Notes: generated by a model from the sequence alone, not told the origin. 64,000 nt of DNA from Haematococcus lacustris (GCA_030144725.1 JASKMD010000029.1:2780346-2844345), one strand, 5' to 3'. Positions 44,922 to 55,193 are shown, counted from the stretch's first letter. Made by a program: numbers and translations.

Positions 44922-47227
44922 TACGGTCGAGTTGGCCCTTGGCCGTGCAGAGACCGCTGCCACACAGGTCTACAACGAGCTCGTAGGCATGCTCCAGCTG
45001 GATCAGGCAGCTGGCAAGCCAACTGTCGCCATCGGCGTTAACACGACCGACCTGCTGGGGCAGCTCAAGGGAGGTGATGCCAGCGCTGTCAAGGCTGCCC
45101 AGCGCCTGATGAAGCAGCTCGGCAATGCTCTGCATGCGTCCATGCCACCACCTAGGCCTGCCCCATCACAATTGCAATGGTGTGAGAACCACCAGCGCTG
45201 GACAGGCCACAGCACCGCGGAATGCCACATAGGCATGCAAGGACAGCCTAGGGCTGCACCCTCCACCGCCCCTACACATGTCAATGCCAGCAGCCCTCAG
45301 CCAGCCGAGCAAGCCTTGTTTGAGCAGTTCAGGTTGTTCATGGCCACACGGCCCCCTGCTGCTGCGCCGTTGCGTGCTCACACCGCCATGCAGCCGAGGG
45401 GAGGGCCCCCTCGCAGCCGGCTGCATTGTGATCATTGTGACAAGGATGGCCACACCGAGGATCGCTGCTACTCCAAGCACCCCGAGCTACGCCCTGTACA
45501 CTGGGGGCCCCCTGCTCCCACCCATGCGCTGGTCGCCGCTGAGGGTATGGTAGAAGATGAGGGTGCAGCCATGCATAGCTTTACCTCTGTGCCCATCACC
45601 AGCCCTGAGCATGCGCTTGAGGCCATGCGCCATGCCCTGGCAGCTGCCGCTGATCGCCCCACTAGCTTCACCCCGGGTAGTGCCTCAGCTCGCAGCCCGC
45701 CCGCAGCCCCTCAGCCTGAGCGTGTTGTGCTTGCCGACATAACCAACATTGTACATGCGCTTGATCAGCGCGTTACTGGCATGCAGCAGTCATTGCTGAT
45801 TGTGGAGGCTCAGGTGGCACAGCTGCGTGCACGACAACCGCTGGCACAAGGTGTGGTTGCTGCCCAAAGTGCCCAGAACTCATCAGCCAGCGCGTCGCTG
45901 CCGCCTGCCTCGTACATCCGTGCCGGGGCCCCTCCCCCGCAGGCCCTCCCCTTTGCTGCCAACCCCAGTGTGCACGCAGGGCTCAGCGTGCTTGATAGGC
46001 ACGGCAACCCCCATGCCATCCCTGGGGTCATGATTGACTCAGGCTCTGGCGCTCAACTTATGACGGCAGGCCTGGCCAAGCAGCTGCAACTGGAGGTGCT
46101 CCCCACCCAGCTACGCATCATCCAGAGCGGGGGGACCACTTTCCAGACCCTGGGTGCGGTGGTGGTAGAGGTGGGTCTGGCCCTGGGCACACCCCATGCA
46201 GCCCGCTCCCGCCACCGCGTGCACATCGTGGAGGAACACAGCAGCCTGCCTTACACCCTGGTGATAGGCACAGAGGTCATGCTTCGGCACGGCATACAGA
46301 TTGACCTACCAGGGCGCTTGCTTACCTACGCCCCTCAGCTGGCTAGCCATGCTCACCCGCAGCCACGCCATGCCTTGCCATTGCACTTTGAGCCCCCAGC
46401 TGAATGGTCCAGTGCAACCATGCTGAGCCAGTGCAGTTTGGCTGACCCCTCTAGCCTGATGCAGGGCAGCCCCCTTTGGGCCTGCATGGCCAGCCCAGTG
46501 ATCAGCGGGGGTGCGGAGGGTAGCAGCGGCCATACCAGCGCGTGCTACCTGGGGGTTCCGGAGGGTAAGCCAAGTGCGGCCAGCGCCACCTCCGGTTGCA
46601 GCCACACCCCCAGTGTTGCGGAGGACCAGCCAGGGGTGGAAATCAGGGGTCCCCCCCTGGCCCCTCGCAGCAAGCCCGGCCGTGGCATGGACAGGCAGCA
46701 ACTTCCCACCCGTACCCCCAAACATCAGCCACTGGGCCTGGGGGCTGCCCGCCGGCGGGACCGCAAGCAGCGCGCTAAGGCACCCACACCGCTCCTTGAG
46801 CGCTGGTCAACCGCGGGGAAGGGGCTGCTTGACGCCATGCGTAAGGGCTGCACACTGCGCAACGCTTGTGCATTCTTGCTGATCCTCTGCGCGCTGCTAC
46901 CCACCATGCATGCTTGCCCACCCCAACAACCGCAAGAGGTGCCAGCTCTTCCATGCCTGTTCAGCTGCGTCACCATTGCCCACACACTGCCCGATGGACA
47001 CCAGCATCTGCCGCCTGATGCCCGCTTCACAAAGCATCCCAAGGGCATGCTCTTTGGCCATCACCCTGACATGACTGCCGCCCAACATCACCAGTTGCAA
47101 GCTGTCATCGAGGCACATGACAACGCCTTTTCCTATAGCTTGTCAGACTTGCCAGGGTACCATGGTCCACGCCCCCCTCTCACCATCCCCCTTACCACTA
47201 CTGAGCCTGTCCGCAGTCCTCCGCGTC
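44922..47227 (+). pseudogene. Inverted second copy of B: gag-protease part
   Basis: Starts within gag (LGRAETAATQVYNEL, equal to about residue 230 of the minus copy) and runs through the knuckle, the protease motif DSGSGAQL and on to SPPR just before RT. Few substitutions separate it from the minus copy. It is then joined by an internal deletion to the integrase C-terminal part in another frame at the shared hexamer CGCGTC (47222-47227). RT, RNase H and methyltransferase are gone. Confidence 0.9.
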
Positions 47228-48448
47228 ACCTCTCCCCACCACCCCCAGGCAGATGGGCTGGCTGAGCGGGCGGTGCAGACCTTCAAGGATGCCCTCCGCA
47301 AGCACATTGCTGTCAGTGGTGACCCCGCTGCCTGGGATGAGGCCCTGCCAGCCATTGCTCTGGGATACCGTGTCTCACCACAGGAAGCCACCAAGTGCAG
47401 CCCTTACTCCCTGCTGTATGGCCGCGCACCCGTGCTCCCACCTGCAGTCGTTCAGCGCATGGTACGCCCGGTCAACCTTGATGACCCAGTGGTGGCTGCT
47501 CACGACCTCCTGGAGCGCTCTGCCGTGTTGAGCCGTGAAACGGCTGCCGCCATGGGCAACATCCGCATTGCTCAGCACCGGGACACCCTCCGCTATGCCA
47601 CTACCCACAGCGGCAGCTACAAGCCTGCTGTCCGGCAGCTGCACCCTGGTAGCTTTGTGTGGACTCAGCGCCCGCAAAGTAACACCTTGCAGCTTAGTGC
47701 CCGCCCAGAGATCTACCGGGTGGTGTCTGTGGGTGTCAATGGGGTAGCCAAGCTCCAGGGGAAGTGCGGGCGGGTTATGGCTGAGAACGTGTGCAACCTC
47801 GCCCCATGTCACCTACCTGACATTGATCCCACCATTGATCACACACTGGCACGGCCCACTGCTGACTTTCCTTGCTCCATCTGCAAATCCCCTACTGATG
47901 CCGAACGCATGCTGCTGTGCGATGGGTGCGGCAAGGGCTTCCATACCTTCTGTCTCACCCCCAAGCTCACTGCCGTGCCTGAGGGTTCTTGGCTTTGTGC
48001 AGGCTGCATTGGCAATGGCCTTACAACTCAAGAGGTGCAACGCCGCACTCAAGATGTCGCCCATCAGCCGCAGACATCGCCACTCCAGGAGGCATTCACC
48101 ACCAAACAAGGGCGGGACCGAGCCCAGGCGGCCCAGTTGTTGCATGGACGTGTGGCCCGCCAGCCGGGCACAAGCCGCTGGGGGGTGGTGCGCTTCAAGG
48201 GCCAGCAGTGCCACCCTCATTACTTTGCTGTAGACTGGGCAGATGGCACCATCACCGATAAGGTCAGCCCGACCGTGTTGCGCAATAGTCGGTGGCTGCA
48301 GCCTGAGGGCACCGTCCTGCCCAGCCTAACCCTTGCTCCCCCAGCACCCGGCCAGCGGCGCTCAGCGCGGTTAGGTCATGGCGAGAATGTGGGCCTGGCC
48401 GTGGCATGTGCATGCCCTGACTCGCATGGCATGGCACTATGGGCCTGA
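47222..48448 (+). CDS. B integrase C-terminus, PHD finger and C-terminal domain (3' end of pol)
   Basis: It begins in the last integrase core motif (TSPHHPQADGLAERAVQTFK, with the catalytic Glu) and continues through SPYSLLYGRAPVLP and a GSFVWTQRP strand. Then comes a C4HC3 PHD finger (47873-48006: CSIC, LLCDGCGKGFHTFC, SWLCAGC). A following RWGVVRF / FAVDWADGT segment may be a small beta-barrel. It stops at 48446-48448. PHD fingers bind histone H3 tails, so this may replace the chromodomain of A and C as the integration-targeting reader. It is the only copy here of B's 3' coding end. Confidence 0.85.
   Translation, partial: RVTSPHHPQADGLAERAVQTFKDALRKHIAVSGDPAAWDEALPAIALGYRVSPQEATKCSPYSLLYGRAPVLPPAVVQRMVRPVNLDDPVVAAHDLLERSAVLSRETAAAMGNIRIAQHRDTLRYATTHSGSYKPAVRQLHPGSFVWTQRPQSNTLQLSARPEIYRVVSVGVNGVAKLQGKCGRVMAENVCNLAPCHLPDIDPTIDHTLARPTADFPCSICKSPTDAERMLLCDGCGKGFHTFCLTPKLTAVPEGSWLCAGCIGNGLTTQEVQRRTQDVAHQPQTSPLQEAFTTKQGRDRAQAAQLLHGRVARQPGTSRWGVVRFKGQQCHPHYFAVDWADGTITDKVSPTVLRNSRWLQPEGTVLPSLTLAPPAPGQRRSARLGHGENVGLAVACACPDSHGMALWA
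47873..48006 (+). other. Domain: PHD finger in B pol
   Basis: The spacing Cys-x2-Cys, Cys-x2-Cys, His-x2-Cys, Cys-x2-Cys is complete, with the Trp two residues before the last Cys pair typical of PHD fingers. Confidence 0.85.
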
Positions 48449-48715
48449 GGGTACTCAAGGGGTGAGCCATTGGCGACTAGCGCCACCCTTGGATTCCTAT
48501 CCTCAGTATCGCGGGGAGCCCAGGCTTGGATGGGATTAGGCCCACCTTGTCCTGCCCGTAGCGAGTCCCTAAGTGCCTTGACCTGTGTTGCCATGTGCTG
48601 TGACCTGCACTTTCACATAGTGCGCCTCAATGCTGTACCACCACCTTGCGCACTGGGGGGAAGTAAGTGCCAGGTCCCAGCGCATGCTTACAGCGCGACA
48701 GCTGTCACAACACAC

Positions 48716-48831
48716 AAGGTGACCGGACATAATGAGTAACAAGGGCGGGTGCCTCTCATGTTGTTAACTCCTTAGCCAGATTAGGCGCAATTGTGGCGTT
48801 GTGCGCAGACTACATCTCTAGTTTAGGTGTT
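48716..48831 (+). repeat. Truncated inverted LTR of B (plus orientation)
   Basis: Starts TGTCACAACACACAAGG in plus orientation right after the 40-bp 3' sequence, so it is the beginning of the 3' LTR of the inverted copy. It breaks off after GTTTAGGTGTT and abuts GGCCCTCTGA next to the full LTR at 48842. Confidence 0.85.
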
Positions 48832-48841
48832 GGCCCTCTGA

Positions 48842-49235
48842 TGTTGCAGACGGGGCAGGGGGACAGGAAAGACGTGGGCTCAATCCACACGGTTCCCTTT
48901 ACGACTTGGGCTTGGGGAGTGCCTCGACCGCTTGGTAGGCTGGCGGGTTACAATGAGGTATCTCAAGCTGCTGAAGCAGCAGCAACTCAGTCCTTAAGTG
49001 CCTAGCAAGTGTGGAGATCCAGGGTAATGTAACTGCCGTCTGAGTCAGTACGGCCAATCAGCATCAAGGAACCAATCAACATGCACCAATGATCAGCCCT
49101 CGCCACAACACCTAAACTAGAGATGTAGTCTGCGCACAACGCCACAATTGCGCCTAATCTGGCTAAGGAGTTAACAACATGAGAGGCACCCGCCCTTGTT
49201 ACTCATTATGTCCGGTCACCTTGTGTGTTGTGACA
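48842..49235 (-). repeat. Outer LTR of B
   Basis: 394 bp, adjacent to C gag sequence through the GGTG duplication. Confidence 0.9.
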
Positions 49236-49236
49236 G

Positions 49237-50094
49237 GTGCTTGCAGTCTTGCACCAGATGACCATCCTCGCGGCAGAATGTGCACTTGTTGTGGGCAGCA
49301 TACCAGGCTTTCTCCTCTGGTGTGAGCCGTTGGAGTCGTGGTTTATCAGCCTGGGTTTGCTGAGGAGCTGAGGTAGATGATGTGTCGCGGGTCTCGCGCT
49401 GAGCGCGGTGTGGCTGTTGCTTGACTTGTTTCATGAGGCCTAGCTGCATGGGAACAGCTGTGGAAAGCCCTGCATCACGGCAGGCGGTGTCATGGGCTAC
49501 GGCTATCTTGACTGCTTGATCAAATGTAGTGGGAGACTGAATGTCTACCATGGCCTTGAGGTGAGGGTGCAGGCCACGGCGGAACCGGTCGAGTTGTTCA
49601 TCCTCTGTGATGGTAGGAATGTGCAGAAACAGGCTGCGCAGGTGAGTGGCGAAGGAGAGAGCTGTCTGGTTAGGTTTTTGCCTGGCCACATGAAGCTGGT
49701 CTCGAGCCTTAGCTGTTTCTGACTGGGTTACAAAAGCTGCTTTAAGGGCTGCTTTGAACAAGTCCCAGGTGAATGACGCGCTAGGGGCTGACCGGACAGA
49801 GACATACCAGGAGGCAGCCAGACCTGTGAGCCTTACACCAGTGGACACTATCTTCTGCTCATCAGTCAGGCCTGGAGTCAACTTAAACACCTCCTCCACA
49901 TGAAACAACCACGTAGAAACACTGCCCTTGCCGTCAAATGGCTGTACGTCTGTCAGCTTGACTAAACCCTGTGCAACCCGTGGCTCGCCTTGAGAGGCGT
50001 GCTGCTGCTCCTGCTGCCGCACTATCCTGTCCATAGTGGCGCCAAGTGCATTGAAAGCAGCTATGATGGTCTCCATGCTGTCAGGCTGTGCCAT
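49237..50094 (-). CDS. gag: Gag of element C, interrupted by B
   Basis: From ATG 50094: an N-terminal segment, then Ty3-type capsid (QPFDGKGSVSTWLFHVEEVF, GLAASWYVSVR, FATHLRSLF, RFRRGLHPHLKAMV). A basic linker and a CCHC knuckle CTFCREDGHLVQDC follow, broken by B right after CKH. The remaining 20 residues lie at 38335-38273. Without B the protein would have about 305 residues. Confidence 0.9.
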
Positions 50095-50103
50095 GGGCTG
50101 TGG

Positions 50104-50766
50104 CTAGAGACGACGACGCTGGCGCGACTGGTAACCGTCCCTGTTGTGCTGGGCGGAGTGGGTGGGGGTAGGTGGCGGTGCTTGTCCCTGTTGTGCTGGG
50201 TGTGCCTGTGGTGCGGGCTGGCGTCTAGGTGGAGGCGGTGGGGGTGGCGGTGGTGCCACGTAGCGTGTGGATACGCCTACAGGTGCACTGGGTGCTACAA
50301 CAAGGCTGCGCACAATGCCTAGGAGCTGCTCTATGTACTCCCGTTGCTGAGCGAGCTGCTCACCTCGTGCCCTTGCTAGCCCAGAGTAGTAGGCCGCTGC
50401 CGCCTTGAAAGATTGGCAGTGCTGACACCCTTGCAGCGCCTGTTGCGCCTCACGGTTACCCGTGGAAACTAAAGCAAACGCTGGGCTGCGAAATTGCTCA
50501 GGCTGTTCCGCCAGTGCGAGCTGGGCTGCTGGGTGCGCGTTCGGGGGTGTACCCGAAACAATAGGCTGATATTCTCCGCTTGGCGAAGGGCTAAGAGAAG
50601 GGCTGGACGGGCTGTAAGATGAGGCTGAATTCCGCGGGGTGCTAGCCCCGGACGGAAGGTCTACGTCCAACGCCTCGTCGAAGGTCAGTGGCACTGCGAT
50701 GAACGTGAAAGGGGAAACCAGATGCAACAGTTGTAATGCGTGGGCCCGGAAAACTCGTAAATGCAA
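50104..50766 (-). other. Leader open frame of element C, without ATG
   Basis: An open frame runs from the LTR across the primer-binding site to a stop at 50104, nine bases before the gag ATG. It reads a Ser/Pro-rich part, a CQHCQSF Cys pair, a coiled-coil-like QQREYIEQLLGIV and a polyproline/Gln end. It has no ATG, so if translated it needs a non-AUG start or splicing; it may simply be chance. Confidence 0.35.
50704..50720 (-). promoter_or_regulatory. Primer-binding-site candidate of element C
   Basis: TGGTTTCCCCTTTCACG begins two bases after the 5' LTR. Element A has TGGTTTCC at the same place, suggesting the same primer tRNA. Confidence 0.5.
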
Positions 50767-51178
50767 GCGCTAATGGTCTAAGGACTTCTTTCAGCCTAAG
50801 GACGGCCTCTAGAAGTCTCGTAGCGTTAACTACGGCTAGGGTCTCAGCTTAACGCCGGAGCTAGAACTGCTATGGCTGACTTACTATTGCCTGTAAAGCA
50901 ACAGCGACCGAATTCACTAAGAACCGTGGAGAACCGTAGGACCGTAGGTGTTAGAGGCAGACCGACCGTAACCGTTAGAAAGGAGTCTTACAATGTTCCG
51001 TGTACAAAGGACTATTGTGGTTCAGTTCTCTTCTCTCCTCCGTAAACACTACAACAACTCGCTTAAAACCTACCGACATCATTCAGTGAGAAACAACGTC
51101 ATTAGGCAACGTGGCACTTCATGTAAAAGAAAACAGCATTTGTTCATGCATCCTACCGTGCAGTCGTGTACTCTTACA
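50723..51178 (-). repeat. 5' LTR of element C
   Basis: 456 bp, identical to 27855-28310. Confidence 0.95.
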
Positions 51179-51352
51179 GCTGGGACCCCATCCAGGCCAG
51201 GTGCTGTGTCATTGTTGAGTTCACGAAGTTGTGCTAGAACAATGGATGTGATGTTGTCAAGATGGGGCAGCTCATAGGTAGGTGCATGTGTTGTGACAGG
51301 GGCAGGGGCAGGGACAGAGTGAGGTCTGCCACTCCCAAGACACTCGTGCAAA
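51179..51352 (-). pseudogene. LINE fragment: start of reverse transcriptase
   Basis: Reads LHECLGSGRP ... ITSIVLAQLRELNNDTAPGLDGVPA. APGLDG is the standard entry motif of LINE RT. Its ends are the TTAA of the satellite block (51353-51356) and the GCTGG of element C; across both, the frame continues into the other LINE pieces. Confidence 0.8.
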
Positions 51353-51356
51353 TTAA

Positions 51357-51632
51357 GGCCTGGCTGGCTTGTAAAACCTGAGAGTTGAGGTCTGAAACTT
51401 GGTATGTGGGTTGCTGTGACCTAGAGGGATGACAAGACTCTCTTGGGCCAAAGTGTAATTCTCACTCGGTGTCGAGTTGCTGGGCCAGGTGTGGGGCTGT
51501 GACCCTGATTTTGGCTAAGGGAGTTGGCACCGTGTGACCAAAGTGACTTTTCATGAAATGTGAGTATGAGAGGTTGTAAAGGGTGGTTACAGCTGCCCAA
51601 CCTAGTAGGTGGCATGCAAAAAGTCTCAGCCA
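51357..51632 (+). repeat. Dispersed repeat R3, copy 1
   Basis: Starts GGCTGGCTTG, includes GAGTTGAGGTCTGA, TTTGGCTAAGGGAG and ends CCTAGTAGGTGGCATG. Homologous to 53233-53500 (same strand) and 62543-62789 (opposite strand). Confidence 0.85.
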
Positions 51633-51656
51633 GTGATGAGCTATGGCCCGTGTCCT

Positions 51657-51862
51657 AGGACCCTGTACAGGGTCCTAGCGTCACCATGGTCGTAGGACCC
51701 TGTACAGGGTCCTGTGTACCTGATGAGTGTAGATGTTTTAATCATTCCTTGCATCCCTATGTGATAGAACCATGTTAGGATTCCTACATAGCTTGTGGTT
51801 GGTCCTGTTGACCCCGTTTGGATGCTTTCGACCATGTGTGCCAGGACCCTGTACAGGGTCCT
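51657..51862. repeat. Three 20-bp perfect palindromes
   Basis: AGGACCCTGTACAGGGTCCT occurs at 51657-51676, 51694-51713 and 51843-51862. A near-copy is at 57680-57697, at the far end of the inverted array. Confidence 0.95.
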
Positions 51863-51879
51863 ACGATGAGTGCCTTTCT

Positions 51880-53232
51880 CACACAGGGTCCTGGTACCAC
51901 ACCACAGGGTTCTGGCTCACAGGGTCCTGGCCCCTCACCACAGGGTTCTGGCACCACAGGGTCCTGGTACCTCACCACAGGGTCCTGCTGCACACCTACA
52001 GGGTCCTGGCACCTGACCACAGGGTTCTGGCACACAGGGTCCTGGCACCACACCACAGGGTTCTGGCACCACAGGGTCCTGGTACCTCACCACAGGGTCA
52101 TGCTGCACACCTACAGGGTCCTGGCCCACAGGGTCCTGGCACCTCACCACAGGGTCCTGGCACCACAGGGTCCTGGCACCTCACCACAGGGTCCTGGCAC
52201 CACACCACAGGGTCCTGGCCAACAGGGTCCTGGTACCACATGACAGGGTCCTGGAACCACAGGGTCCTGGTCCCTCACCACAGGGTCCTGGCACACAGGG
52301 TCCTGGCACCACACCACAGGGTCCTGGCACCACAGGGTCCTGGCACCTCACCACAGGGTCCTGGCACCTCACCACAGGGTCCTGGCCCACAGGGTCCTGG
52401 TACCACACCACAGGGTCCTGGCACCACAGGGTCCTGGCACCTCACCACAGGGTCATGGCACCTCACCACAGGGTCCTGGCCCACAGGGTCCTGGTACCAC
52501 ACTACAGGGTCCTGATACCACAGGGTCCTGGCACCTCACCACAGGGTCCTGGCACGCTCACCACAGGGTCCTGGCACCACAGGGTCCTGGCACCACACCA
52601 CAGGGTCCTGACCGCACCACAAGTCTGGCTCACAGGGTTCTGTCGCACGCCTACAGGGTCCTGCGACGTTCACAGGGTCTGGCACCTACAGGGTCCTGCG
52701 ACGTTTGGCTATAGGGTTCTGCCGCACGCCTACAGGGTCCTGCGACGTTTGGCTACAGGGTTCTGCCGCACGCCTACAGGGTCCTGCGACGTTTGGCTAC
52801 AGGGTCCTGCCGCACGCCTACAGGGTCCTGCGACGTTTGGCTACAGGGTCCTGCCGCACGCCTACAGGGTCCTGCGACGTTTGGCTACAGGGTTCTGCCG
52901 CACGCCTACAGGGTCCTGCGACGTTTGGCTACAGGGTCCTGCCGCACGCCTACAGGGTCCTGCGACGTTTGGCTACAGGGTCCTGCCGCACGCCTACAGG
53001 GTCCTGCGACGTTTGGCTACAGGGTCCTGCCGCACGCCTACAGGGTCCTGCGACGTTTGGCTACAGGGTTCTGCCGCACGCCTACAGGGTCCTGCGACGT
53101 TTGGCTACAGGGTTCTGCCGCACCACACCACAGGGTCCTGGCACCACACCACAGGGTCCTGGCACCACACCACAGGGTCCTGGCACCACACCACAGGGTT
53201 CTGGCACCTCACCACAGGGTCCTGGCCCACAG
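51880..53232 (+). repeat. Satellite array 1, ACAGGGTCCTG motif
   Basis: About 60 copies of ACAGGG(T)TCTG/ACAGGGTCCTG separated by short spacers. The spacers are GCACCACACC-type in 51880-52620 and 53125-53232, and GCGACGTTTGGCT / CCGCACGCCT-type (about 43-bp double unit) in 52640-53125. Confidence 0.95.
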
Positions 53233-53500
53233 GGGCTGGCTGGCTCGGCAAACTTGCGAGTTGAGGTCTGAGACTTGGCATGTAGGCTGCTGTGACCTAG
53301 TGGAGGAGAAGACTCTCTTGGGCCAAAGTGAAATTCTTGGTCATTGCGGAGCTGCTGGACCATCAGCCTGGTTCTCACCCCGAATTTGGCTAAGGGAGAT
53401 GGTGCTTACTGACTGAAGTGACTTTTTAAAATTTGCGAGTATGAGGAGTTGTCAGGCATCAGAATAGAAGCACAACCTAGTAGGTAGCATGTGCAAAGTC
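53233..53500 (+). repeat. Dispersed repeat R3, copy 2
   Basis: Direct repeat of 51357-51632 with many substitutions; the two copies flank array 1. Confidence 0.85.
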
Positions 53501-53513
53501 AAGTTGCTAACCT

Positions 53514-53653
53514 AGTGCAGGGTTTCGATCAAAGCATGGACTTTTTCTAAGTCAACCCTGACCTCGTGCAGGGTTTCGCCGACCTTGTGCAGGGTTTCGT
53601 TCCTTGTGTTGATTTCTCCTAAGTGATTCAAAGACGCTGTGCAGGGTTTCGCC
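53514..53653 (+). repeat. GTGCAGGGTTTCG repeats
   Basis: Four copies (near 53516, 53567, 53585, 53639), apparently a diverged form of the array motif. Confidence 0.8.
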
Positions 53654-54386
53654 AACCCCGCTTTCTGCATGTGACTTGCATGCAAGAGCGCGAAAACTGA
53701 CGGGCTTGGTATTGGGATCTGCGCTAGCTGCCACCAAGCAAGCCGTTGGTGTGCCATGAGGTCGCGAGGCGCCATGAGAGGAAACCATGTCGACCTCGCA
53801 AAGCCCGCAGTAATGCAGCAACACGCAACACGCGACACGTCCATCCCAAACTCAGCAGCAGCGACATCAACAGCGCCCAAATGCGCAGCCTCACAGCCGG
53901 CCATGAAATGCGGCCCAGCTAGCCTTCGCAGCCATCAGTCATCAGCCAAGAGGCCAGCATGCAGCTCGGTTTCGCAGCCATTAGCGATCAGCGAAAGGAA
54001 TAGGGTATTTGTGATCAAGCACAGAGTTGAGGGCGAACGGCACAAAGGTAGCTTGCAAAGGTGCGATGCATAGATGCGATTCTGAGGTGCGACCGCGAGG
54101 TTGGAGCGTGGCATGTGTCATGTGCCATGTGTTGCTTGAGCAGGTTCGGTGCCAAGGCGCAGTGGCACCTTCCATCAGCCAGAAGCAGCAACCACAACGG
54201 CAACAAGTAGCGGCAGCCAGGGCGGCGGACAAGAGCTAAAGCGTACCCTCCTCCCTCCTCGCTCTTCCCTCCTCCCTCTTCCCTCCTCCCTCCTCCCTAC
54301 CACACTGCCCACCACCACCTGCCAGATCCCCCACTCCCCCTCTCCCTCCCCCTAAGGAATGATCAAGGAACCGCATGGAGCAAGCA
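53654..54386. other. No supported gene
   Basis: Short frames only. The minus strand at 53904-53780 reads CEAAHLGAVDVAAAEFGMD, vaguely ankyrin-like, but breaks after about 40 residues. C/T-rich from 54240. Confidence 0.35.
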
Positions 54387-54463
54387 GTGAGTGGCTAGCC
54401 CCACGCACATAAGTGACCCCTTGTACCCAGCCTAACCGCTAGCACGCCCCTTGTTTGCTGCAG
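54387..54463 (+). repeat. Intron-like module 1
   Basis: 77 bp, GTGAGTGGCTAGCCCCACGC...CTTGTTTGCTGCAG. Same length and boundary signals as module 2. Confidence 0.6.
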
Positions 54464-55072
54464 GTGTGATGGTCAGCTCAGCAGCCAGAGCGGCAGCAAG
54501 GAGCAACAGGCCCCCTCCCCTCCCTCTCCCCTCCCCTCCACTCCACTCTTCTTTCCCATGCCTCTTCTCCCTCCTCCCCCTCACCTCCTCCCCCTCACCT
54601 CCTTCCCTCACACCCCCCTCCTCCTCCTCTCCCTCACCCTTACCCAGGCCAGGAGGAACATGGAGGTAAGGACTGTGTAACTGCCATGCTGAACCCCTTG
54701 GCTCCCCCTTGTGCGCTCATCGTGCGACCATCGCTCCACCCCCTCCTCACCTCATCCTCACCCTCACCCTCACCCTTGGTGACTGTCATCCTCACCCTCA
54801 CCCTCACCCTTGGTGGCACCACCTGCCAGACCCACCACTCCCCAGGAGGCGCAACCAAGAGGAGCAGCCAAGAGGAGCAGCCAGGAGCGGCAGCCAGGAG
54901 CAGCAGCTAGGAGCGGCAGCCAGGAGTGGCAGCCAGGAGGCATGGGCAAGGCAAGTGGTTGGCCAAGGCCAAGAGGCCCATGCCCCCCACAGCCAGGAGG
55001 CACAGCCAGGAGGGAGGAGCAGCAGCCAACAAGGAGGCAGCAAGGATTCAGCAATGGCACATGGAGATAACA

Positions 55073-55149
55073 GTGAGTGGCCAGCCCCTTGCACATCAGT
55101 GGCCCCCATTGCCCAGCCTTACCGTGAGCACGCCCCTTGTTGCTTGCAG
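55073..55149 (+). repeat. Intron-like module 2
   Basis: 77 bp, GTGAGTGGCCAGCCCCTTGC...CTTGTTGCTTGCAG. Confidence 0.6.
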
Positions 55150-55193
55150 GTGTGACGGTCACACGCCCACCCCTTGCCCACCCCACCCCTCCC

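Larger units (their letters stand above)
38336..49235 (-). mobile_element. Element B: rearranged DNA-methyltransferase-encoding Ty3-like retrotransposon
   Basis: B is inserted in C gag with a 4-bp duplication GGTG (38332-38335, 49236-49239). Two direct 394-bp LTRs lie at 48842-49235 and 44481-44874, both in minus orientation. From 44481 leftwards runs an intact 5' gag-pol until a truncation in the integrase at 38336; there is no LTR at that end. Between the LTRs lies an inverted, internally deleted copy (44915-48831, plus strand) that carries the missing integrase C-terminus, a PHD finger and the 3' region. The inverted copies share about 2.3 kb at roughly 99% identity. Confidence 0.85.
27855..51178 (-). 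mobile_element. LTR retrotransposon C (Ty3/gypsy chromovirus) carrying nested A and B
   Basis: Identical 456-bp LTRs (27855-28310 and 50723-51178; TGTAAGAGTA...GTTGCA in coding orientation) are flanked by the 5-bp duplication GCTGG (27850-27854, 51179-51183). Coding order on the minus strand: gag (50094 on), -1 frameshift site, PR-RT-RH-INT, chromodomain (ends 28442), and polypurine tract AAGTGGGGGAGAG next to the 3' LTR. Elements A and B interrupt pol and gag. Identical LTRs indicate recent insertion. Confidence 0.95.

Noticed and set aside
38197..49235. DIRS-type element, because of inverted LTR pieces and a methyltransferase
   Set aside because: The integrase has DDE-type motifs and an HHCC-like start, there is no tyrosine recombinase, and the two full LTRs are direct.
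51772..53416. 200-270-residue frames over the ACAGGGTCCTG arrays
   Set aside because: Satellite translation in several frames at once.
51780..53420. CRISPR-like spacing of ACAGGGTCCTG repeats
   Set aside because: The repeat is only 10-11 bp, the spacers are themselves repeated, and the genome is eukaryotic.
53512..53904. Ankyrin-like minus-strand frame
   Set aside because: The resemblance covers about 40 residues and breaks by frameshift; too weak.
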